This document shows positions 15,516 through 21,102 of a DNA stretch of 21,102 bases, in pieces (positions within the stretch are counted from its first letter, which is position 1; the number at the start of each line of letters is the position of its first letter). The notes beneath the pieces were generated by a model. The model was not told the origin of the DNA. It did no database searches and saw nothing but the letters and a program-made list of their open reading frames with translations. The translations under genes and the position numbers were made by a program. The stretch is from assembly GCA_964472905.1 (NCBI GenBank), contig CAYYMI010000042.1, forward strand, positions 1-21,102, in the 5' to 3' direction. The DNA comes from Hellea sp964472905 (lineage in GTDB: Bacteria; Pseudomonadota; Alphaproteobacteria; Caulobacterales; Maricaulaceae).

Positions 15516-16787
15516 TTAGAAGTTTTCTTTGAGCCATTGGATAGAGCGGCCAAGACCATTCCCCGTATATCGTTTTTGCCTATAGCGACGTCCAGAGAGA
15601 TCAGGGGGACCTGAAATAGCTTCGGTAGATTCCATAAAGGCATGCTTAAGCAGTCCTGTCGCAACCGCAAAGTCTGGCCCTGCTAATGTATCACGCATCC
15701 CCAATACGCCATGTGGACGCCCAATCCGCACGCGCTTATTAAAGACATATTCGGCAAGTTCACGAACGCCATTAAGCTGACACCCACCGCCCGTGAGGAC
15801 AAGTCGGCGACCAGCATATTCTTCAAGACCTGAATCACTAATACGGTCACGAATGAGCTCAAATGTTTCTTCAATGCGAGATCTAACAATTGAGGTCAGC
15901 AATGTACGAGGTTGGTGATGCAATTCATCTTGAGCGCCCATAGGCGGACAAGGGACCATAAAACTTTCATCATCAGCGCCATGTAAGGCTGAGCCATATA
16001 TTGTCTTAATCCGTTCGGCCGCCTCTGCTGGCGTCACTAGACCGCGGGCAACATCATTAGTGACATTTTTTCCGCCGACTGAAATAGCGTCAACATGAAC
16101 TAAAGTATTGTCTCTGAAAATAGCCGCTGATGTAATTCCGCCGCCCATATCAATAACTGTAACCCCAAGATCGCGTTCATCTTCGGTCAAAACAGCAAGG
16201 CCAGCCGCATAAGGTGAAACGGTGACAGAGCGAATATCCAAATGGCATCGTTCGATACAATGAGCCAAATTTCGTAGCGGACCTACACCTGCCATTACAA
16301 AGTGCATATCTACACCGAGGCGCTTCCCAAACATGCCCCGAGGGTCGCGAATACCACTTTCATCGTCAACGGACCAGTTAAGCGGTATAGCATGTAATAT
16401 AGCATCTTCTGGCTGGGATAATTCTGCCAAAGACGAGTTTAAGACGCGTTTCAGGTCGCGGTCTGCCACCTCCCCGCTAGCAAATTCTGTTTGAACATTC
16501 ATATGCTGAGAGCGTAATGACCTCAGCGCAACATTGACCGATACTGTATGTACAGTAACGCCTGCAGCACGCTCGGCCTTTTCCACAGCTGTCCGTATGC
16601 CTGCCTCGGCAGCTTCCATATCAATGACAGCCCCGTTTTTGACGCCAGAACTCACGCCAAATCCGGACCCAATCAAGCGAACACCAAAATTGGGTTCTCG
16701 CCGCCCAATAAGACAAACGACCTTAGACGATCCAATATCTAAGACGGCTATTGTTTCAGCTTTGCGATTTACCCCAGTTCCGAACAT
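15516..16787 (-). CDS. ftsA: Cell division protein FtsA (actin-like membrane anchor for FtsZ)
   Basis: The product has 423 residues, the typical FtsA length. FtsA is an actin-fold ATPase that tethers FtsZ to the inner membrane and recruits later divisome proteins. Nucleotide-binding motifs are present: AVLDIGSSKVVCLIG near the N-terminus, VTVIDMGGGITSAAIF (phosphate 2) in the middle, and LVLTGGGCQLNGV (adenosine motif) near the C-terminus. The protein ends in an amphipathic helix (GRSIQWLKENF), the membrane-targeting sequence. The ATG at 16787 is 3 bp after the ftsQ stop, so the two are co-translated. Confidence 0.97.
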   Translation of the reverse strand: MFGTGVNRKAETIAVLDIGSSKVVCLIGRREPNFGVRLIGSGFGVSSGVKNGAVIDMEAAEAGIRTAVEKAERAAGVTVHTVSVNVALRSLRSQHMNVQTEFASGEVADRDLKRVLNSSLAELSQPEDAILHAIPLNWSVDDESGIRDPRGMFGKRLGVDMHFVMAGVGPLRNLAHCIERCHLDIRSVTVSPYAAGLAVLTEDERDLGVTVIDMGGGITSAAIFRDNTLVHVDAISVGGKNVTNDVARGLVTPAEAAERIKTIYGSALHGADDESFMVPCPPMGAQDELHHQPRTLLTSIVRSRIEETFELIRDRISDSGLEEYAGRRLVLTGGGCQLNGVRELAEYVFNKRVRIGRPHGVLGMRDTLAGPDFAVATGLLKHAFMESTEAISGPPDLSGRRYRQKRYTGNGLGRSIQWLKENF

Positions 16788-16790
16788 AAT

Positions 16791-17669
16791 CTAAGCTGGC
16801 GTCTCGTCAGAGCTTGTAATTGTGAGACGGTCTGCAAGACGCATATCGATAACGGATATCTCTCGGTCCAAAATTTGAGTATGGATCTGTAATTTAGACA
16901 ATTGATTCAGAGCTTTAGCTTGCCCCATTTCTGGCAATTTCACCCTGATCTGTCCTTCGTTAAGAATCATATCCCATCGCGTACCGCTCACATGGATAAA
17001 ACTAGGCTTTCGTGTCGTGATATCAGGCGTAGCTGCGATCATCTCTTTCATTTCAGAGACTGCGAAGCGAGACTGCTCACCAACAAATAGGGTCAAATCT
17101 GTAAACCGACTAGGATCTGCGTCGGTTATGACCTCGCCACTAACATCGACAACTTGAACCACGCCTTCATCTTGCCAAAGCGCATAAGGTTGCCGTTCAA
17201 TAATCTGCACAACAATCCGGTCAGGCCAAAGACGGCGTATAATAGCTCGGTCAACCCAAGACAGGCTTTCAACACGTGCTTGCGCCCCTTCCATGTCAAC
17301 GCCAAAAAGATAGTCCCCTGCATAGACACCGAGAGCCTTACGCACATCGGCTTCATGTAATCGTCCTTCCCCCATGACATCCACTCTCTCGATGACAAAT
17401 CCCATAGACATCATGCGATCACGGGTGAAATCGCCTGTCGCTTGACGAACATTCGGCATAAATCCACCGAGCCATAGCCCAAGAAAGACAACAAAGATAA
17501 GAATAGCCACAATTGAGGCGACTAAGCGTACAAACCCTTTTTGAGTATGACTCGCGGCGCGCATTTGTGCAGAGGCCCAATTTCGGGCCCCACGCAATCC
17601 AGGCTTTAACGGGCTAACCCGCCGTGAGCTTGATGATATAGAGCCGGGGTTACCCTTTACCTTGGCCAT
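16791..17669 (-). CDS. ftsQ: Cell division protein FtsQ
   Basis: The product has 292 residues. It is a bitopic inner-membrane protein of the FtsQLB subcomplex. A basic cytoplasmic N-terminus (1-46) precedes one membrane segment at about 47-70 (VRLVASIVAILIFVVFLGLW). A periplasmic POTRA domain spans about 91-160 (FVIERVDVMGEGRLHEADVRK to IIERQPYALWQ), followed by the FtsQ beta domain. The start ATG lies inside the ddl 3' end (13-bp overlap) and the stop is 3 bp before ftsA. A CtrA-like site lies 140-154 bp upstream, within ddl, which may mark a separate ftsQA promoter as in Caulobacter. Confidence 0.95.
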   Translation of the reverse strand: MAKVKGNPGSISSSSRRVSPLKPGLRGARNWASAQMRAASHTQKGFVRLVASIVAILIFVVFLGLWLGGFMPNVRQATGDFTRDRMMSMGFVIERVDVMGEGRLHEADVRKALGVYAGDYLFGVDMEGAQARVESLSWVDRAIIRRLWPDRIVVQIIERQPYALWQDEGVVQVVDVSGEVITDADPSRFTDLTLFVGEQSRFAVSEMKEMIAATPDITTRKPSFIHVSGTRWDMILNEGQIRVKLPEMGQAKALNQLSKLQIHTQILDREISVIDMRLADRLTITSSDETPA

Positions 17670-18580
17670 GAAGCGTCCTCAACAATCCAGCGGCAAAGCT
17701 GGCCAAAACTTAACCCGACATAGCCCGCTTGCTCAGGCGCAAGAGATGTCGGAGTCATTCCAGGTTGAGTATTAAGTTCAAGCATTACGATTTTGTTTAC
17801 GATGTCTGTTAAATCGCCATTAATATCATTAAATCTGAAATCAGAGCGCGTTACGCCCCGACATCCCAACGTTTCATGAGCCAAAAGCGCCCAAGTTTTA
17901 CATAAATCGGTGATGTCATCAGGTATTTTGGCTGGCACAACATGAGAAGAGCCGCCATCGGCATATTTGGCTTCATAATCGTACCAATCCGTATTAGGGA
18001 TGATTTCTGTTACAGCCAGAGCTTTCCCGTCCATAACGGCCACAGTTAATTCACGTCCGGGGATAAATTCTTCGACAAGGACGAGTTCGCCCATCGCCTC
18101 ATTATCCGCCATATCAGCCGGCGCGTCAGCTTTGTCTTTGACGATATAAACCCCAACGCTGGAGCCTTGCGCATTAGGTTTAACAACATAAGGGGCTTCC
18201 ATAGGGTGATTTTGAGCTGCAAGAGCGCGCGGCACCAAAGTGCCTTTGGGTACTGTAATTCCGACATCTCGTAGAACAGCTTTAGACCTATGCTTATCCA
18301 TTGCGAGCGCCGAAGCCATAACACCGCTATGGGTATAAGGCGCGCCAAAGAGATCAAGAACACCTTGCACGCGGCCATCTTCCCCCCACTCACCATGCAG
18401 CGCATTAAAGATAACATCGGGGTCAGCCTCATGAAGCTGCTCCCATAAATTTGGCGCCACATCGATCTCGGTCACATCATAACCTTCTTCGCGAAGCGCC
18501 TTGGCACATTCACTCCCCGAAACAAGCGAAACATCCCGCTCAGAAGACATGCCTCCTTTTAAAACGGCTACACGTTTCAT
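17657..18580 (-). CDS. ddl: D-alanine--D-alanine ligase
   Basis: The product has 307 residues and an ATP-grasp fold. It joins two D-alanines for the peptidoglycan stem peptide in the cytoplasm. Visible motifs: KGGMSSERDVSL with Glu14, FNALHGEWGEDG (58-69), the ATP-grasp loop VVKPNAQGSSVGVY (132-145), GVTRSDFRF with Arg245, and the metal/ATP site LELNTQPGMTPTSL (267-280). The segment NGDLTDIVNKIV just before the last motif seems slightly longer than in relatives I recall, and its codons contain the TTAA-N7-TTAA motif. The gene overlaps murB by 4 bp (ATGA) and ftsQ by 13 bp. Confidence 0.97.
   Translation of the reverse strand: MKRVAVLKGGMSSERDVSLVSGSECAKALREEGYDVTEIDVAPNLWEQLHEADPDVIFNALHGEWGEDGRVQGVLDLFGAPYTHSGVMASALAMDKHRSKAVLRDVGITVPKGTLVPRALAAQNHPMEAPYVVKPNAQGSSVGVYIVKDKADAPADMADNEAMGELVLVEEFIPGRELTVAVMDGKALAVTEIIPNTDWYDYEAKYADGGSSHVVPAKIPDDITDLCKTWALLAHETLGCRGVTRSDFRFNDINGDLTDIVNKIVMLELNTQPGMTPTSLAPEQAGYVGLSFGQLCRWIVEDASWPR
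17809..17823. promoter_or_regulatory. Putative CtrA-binding site upstream of ftsQ, inside ddl
   Basis: TTAA at 17809-17812, 7 nt (atcgcca), then TTAA at 17820-17823 is an exact TTAA-N7-TTAA match, with another TTAA at 17829-17832. It lies 140-154 bp upstream of the ftsQ ATG. A weak -10-like GCTATGTC lies between it and ftsQ (17717-17724, minus strand). CtrA controls ftsQA in Caulobacter; the role here is inferred. Confidence 0.4.
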
Positions 18581-19488
18581 ACCTTGTCTCCTATGCGTTT
18601 AACTTCCCATTCCAGATCAACACCTTCATTCTTTTTGACCATCTCACGCATTGTCTCGCCGAGAGTTTCCAAATCTGAAGCTGTGGCCTCGCCTGTATTG
18701 ATCATGAAGTTACAATGCTTCTCACTCATCTGCGCGCCGCCGACTTTGAAACCTCGCCCGCCTGCTGCGTCAATGACTTGCCACGCTCCACGGCCATTCG
18801 ATTCAACTTGGTCAGGGTTTTTAAAAGTCGAGCCACCTGTCTTCTCGCGAATGGGTTGGCTCTCTTCCCGCCGCTTAGTAATATCATCCATGCGTGCTTG
18901 GATATCGGCAGGTTTATCTTTGATCCCTTCAAAGACCGCCTGAACAAAAATCAAATCATCGGGCGCTTCACTATGCCTATAGCTATAGCCCATTTCTTCA
19001 AGCGGCATGACTTGCCTGCGCCCAGTCCGGTCAAGCGCAACGACTTCACGTAAAATGTCTTTAGTTTCAGCGCCGTAGCAGCCTGCATTCATGCGCAAAG
19101 CTCCGCCTATCGTTCCCGGAATACCAGCATAAAACTCTAATCCTGCAATACCATCCTTAGCAGCTTCTTTCGCGACCTTATTATCCAGCGCCGCAGCACC
19201 TGCGGTTACAGTTTCACCATCCGTTGTGACGCTCCCAAAGCTTGGCCCGAGCCGTATAACAACCCCTTTAACGCCGCCATCACGCACCAAAGTATTGGAC
19301 GCAACCCCAAGAATTGTAACGGGTATTTCGTCTGGCGTAGACGATAAAAAATGCGCTAAGTCAGCTTCATCTTTTGGCATAAATAAGACTTCAGCAGGCC
19401 CTCCCACACGGAGCCATGTGTAAGGAGCAAGCGGCACATTGGCCGATAATTTTCCGCGAACAGATGGAAGGCGGTCAATTAATTCCAC
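18577..19488 (-). CDS. murB: UDP-N-acetylenolpyruvoylglucosamine reductase
   Basis: The product has 303 residues. MurB is an FAD- and NADPH-dependent enzyme that completes UDP-MurNAc in the cytoplasm. FAD-binding parts are ILGVASNTLVRDGG (59-72) and the hallmark YAGIPGTIGGALRMNAGCYG (120-139). The proton donor serine is in GGSTFKNP (Ser220), and SEKHCNFMINTG and the terminal LEWEVKRIG (likely catalytic Glu295) are conserved. The start is a GTG that shares its first base with the last base of the murC TAG stop (TAGTG), so translation is coupled. The stop overlaps ddl by 4 bp. Confidence 0.97.
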   Translation of the reverse strand: MELIDRLPSVRGKLSANVPLAPYTWLRVGGPAEVLFMPKDEADLAHFLSSTPDEIPVTILGVASNTLVRDGGVKGVVIRLGPSFGSVTTDGETVTAGAAALDNKVAKEAAKDGIAGLEFYAGIPGTIGGALRMNAGCYGAETKDILREVVALDRTGRRQVMPLEEMGYSYRHSEAPDDLIFVQAVFEGIKDKPADIQARMDDITKRREESQPIREKTGGSTFKNPDQVESNGRGAWQVIDAAGGRGFKVGGAQMSEKHCNFMINTGEATASDLETLGETMREMVKKNEGVDLEWEVKRIGDKV

Positions 19489-20918
19489 TAAGCCGTGTCC
19501 AAATTTTTAGCGAGATCAGCTGCCCAATAGGTAATATCTCCAGCGCCCAAACAGACAATAAGGTCGCCTTCATTCAGGTGAGGTTTCAGATCAGCCGCGA
19601 GGCTGTCCTTTGAGGTTTCGCGAGAGTTTTTATGCCCGTGGGAAATCAAACTTTGAACTAAAGCGGGGCCGTTTATATCCTCAATCGGGGTTTCACCAGC
19701 GGCGTAAACATCGGCAACAAAGACATTATCAGCATCATTAAAACAAGTCGAAAACTCTTCGAATAAATCTGAGAGGCGCGTATAACGATGCGGCTGCACA
19801 ACGGCATGGACTTTACCTTTAGACACCTGACGCGCTGCCTGTAAAACGGCGGCGATTTCAACAGGGTGATGACCATAATCATCAATAATGGTTACGCCGT
19901 TCCAATCGCCTACATGCGTAAAGCGGCGTTTCACCCCTCCAAAGCTCTCCAGTCCATTGCGGACTTGGGCTTCTGTCAGACCAAGTTCACGCGAAACTGC
20001 AATCGCAGAGAGTACATTTTGAGTATTATGCTTCCCTGCCATCGGCAAGAACAACCCATCCCAACGCTCATCCTCACCATCAACACTTCTAAAGACAACA
20101 TCAAAGCGCGAGCCTGTTTGCTCAAGCTCTAAATTTTCAGCGCGAACATCAGCCTGCGGGTTAAAACCGTAAGTCAGAATTTTACGGTCAGACACACGCG
20201 CGACCAAAGCCTGCACCTCAGGGTGATCTATGCAAAGCACGGCAAAGCCATAAAAAGGTAGATTTTCAACAAATGTATCAAAGGCTTTCCGCAAAACATC
20301 AAAATCGCCGTAATGCTCCATATGTTCAGGATCGATATTGGTGACAACAGCGACAGTCGGGAACAATTTAAGGAAAGAGCCATCGGATTCGTCCGCTTCG
20401 ACGACCATCCAATCACCCATGCCAAGCTTAGCGTTAGAGCCATAAGCATTGATAATCCCCCCATTGATAACGGTTGGGTCGAGATTGCCTCCCTCTAACA
20501 GCGCAGCGATCATGGTTGTTGTAGTCGTTTTGCCATGCGTTCCGCCAACAGCCACAGCCCATTTCAGGCGCATTAGCTCGGCGAGCATCTCAGCGCGGCG
20601 GACAACAGGGATTGAGCGCGCTCTAGCTTCGACAAGCTCGGGATTGTCGGCCTTAATGGCTGAGGACATAACAATCGCCCCTGCCCCATGTACTTGCTCT
20701 GCCTTTTGCCCAAGATAGATTGTAGCCCCCAACTTCTGCAAACGTTTGGTAATGGCGCTTTCGCGGCCATCCGAGCCTTGAACTTGATAACCCAAATTGA
20801 GCATGACCTCAGCAATACCAGACATGCCGATACCACCTATACCGACAAAATGGATAGGTCCTGTATCAAAAGGAACCTTTGTCGCCAGGGCGCGTTGTTT
20901 TAAATCAGGTTTAGGCAT
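19488..20918 (-). CDS. murC: UDP-N-acetylmuramate--L-alanine ligase
   Basis: The product has 476 residues from the chosen ATG at 20918. MurC adds L-Ala to UDP-MurNAc using ATP. The N-terminal Rossmann-type motif is IHFVGIGGIGMSGIAEV, the P-loop is GGTHGKTTTT (residues 125-134), and VVEADESDGSFL and NIDPEHMEHYG follow in order. An in-frame start at 21035 would add 39 residues that lie over the murG coding end and have no similarity to MurC, so 20918 is preferred. The gap to murG is 13 bp and the ribosome binding site is weak (GAAG). The stop overlaps the murB GTG. Confidence 0.97.
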   Translation of the reverse strand: MPKPDLKQRALATKVPFDTGPIHFVGIGGIGMSGIAEVMLNLGYQVQGSDGRESAITKRLQKLGATIYLGQKAEQVHGAGAIVMSSAIKADNPELVEARARSIPVVRRAEMLAELMRLKWAVAVGGTHGKTTTTTMIAALLEGGNLDPTVINGGIINAYGSNAKLGMGDWMVVEADESDGSFLKLFPTVAVVTNIDPEHMEHYGDFDVLRKAFDTFVENLPFYGFAVLCIDHPEVQALVARVSDRKILTYGFNPQADVRAENLELEQTGSRFDVVFRSVDGEDERWDGLFLPMAGKHNTQNVLSAIAVSRELGLTEAQVRNGLESFGGVKRRFTHVGDWNGVTIIDDYGHHPVEIAAVLQAARQVSKGKVHAVVQPHRYTRLSDLFEEFSTCFNDADNVFVADVYAAGETPIEDINGPALVQSLISHGHKNSRETSKDSLAADLKPHLNEGDLIVCLGAGDITYWAADLAKNLDTA

Positions 20919-20931
20919 GGCGCCATCTTCA

Positions 20932-21102
20932 TTATTTAACAGCTGATATGACCAACTTGGCCAACTCCGCTGCGGCATTGGGACGGCCCTGTCCGCGTGC
21001 TGCGGTTGCTGCCGATTTAAGCCAGTTCGAATCATTTAGTCTTGCCTCCAAGGTAGATTTCACACGCTCTGGCGTAAACTCTGATTCAGGCAAAATATCA
21101 GC
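20932..21102 (-). CDS. murG: C-terminal end of MurG, lipid II-forming GlcNAc transferase (partial)
   Basis: Only the last 56 codons and the TAA stop (20934-20932) are in the window. The frame is open to the right edge. The translated end reads ADILPESEFTPERVK... and closes with AAAELAKLVISAVK, which fits the MurG C-terminal helical region (LPE.EFTPE..., then ...NAA..LA.L). MurG transfers GlcNAc from UDP-GlcNAc to lipid I at the inner face of the membrane. Its place directly upstream of murC is standard for alphaproteobacterial dcw clusters, which supports the call. Confidence 0.85.
   Translation of the reverse strand, partial: ADILPESEFTPERVKSTLEARLNDSNWLKSAATAARGQGRPNAAAELAKLVISAVK

Noticed and set aside
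20919..21035. Longer murC start at 21035
   Set aside because: The extra 39 residues overlap the real murG coding end in another frame and do not resemble MurC; the ATG at 20918 fits the family start.

Overview
The window looks like chromosomal DNA of an alphaproteobacterium, probably a hyphomonad/maricaulid or other Caulobacterales relative with moderate GC. The evidence is the gene order murG-murC-murB-ddl-ftsQ-ftsA-ftsZ-lpxC-bamD-recN-ligA, an FtsZ ending in an alphaproteobacterial-type IPSFLRRQNR tail, and CtrA-like TTAA-N7-TTAA sites next to the division genes. Taxonomy is inferred from sequence features only.

Layout. (1) Positions 1-2002, minus strand: two tandem paralogous envelope proteins with nearly the same lipoprotein signal peptide. 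The first runs off the left edge in a 42-bp tandem repeat encoding glycine-rich heptads. The second is a complete predicted outer-membrane beta-barrel carrying a collagen-like Pro/Gly insert. (2) 2111-2458, minus: an arsC-family reductase. (3) 2506-6696, plus: a tight operon of pyridoxal kinase, a beta-lactamase-fold serine hydrolase, two hotdog thioesterases and a MATE transporter, with overlapping or near-overlapping ends. (4) 6713-8066, minus: an uncharacterised one-TM protein followed by an intact lipoprotein class D beta-lactamase. (5) 8218-21102, minus: the dcw-type cluster, transcribed right to left. It holds the end of murG, murC, murB, ddl, ftsQ, ftsA and ftsZ (peptidoglycan precursor synthesis and divisome), then a clear intrinsic terminator, then lpxC (lipid A), bamD (outer-membrane protein assembly), recN and ligA (DNA repair/replication).

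How the genes work together. MurC, MurB and Ddl make cytoplasmic peptidoglycan precursors and MurG makes lipid II. FtsQ, FtsA and FtsZ build the division machine that uses them, while LpxC and BamD supply the outer membrane. The only two exact TTAA-N7-TTAA motifs I found by eye in the window lie upstream of ftsZ and upstream of ftsQ (inside ddl). These are the two places where CtrA controls division genes in Caulobacter.

There are no gene-free stretches over 300 bases, and I saw no tRNA, rRNA, CRISPR array, insertion sequence or phage gene. The strongest items for a second look are the paired CtrA-like sites, the repeat-bearing lipoprotein/beta-barrel paralogues, and the class D beta-lactamase with its unknown partner.
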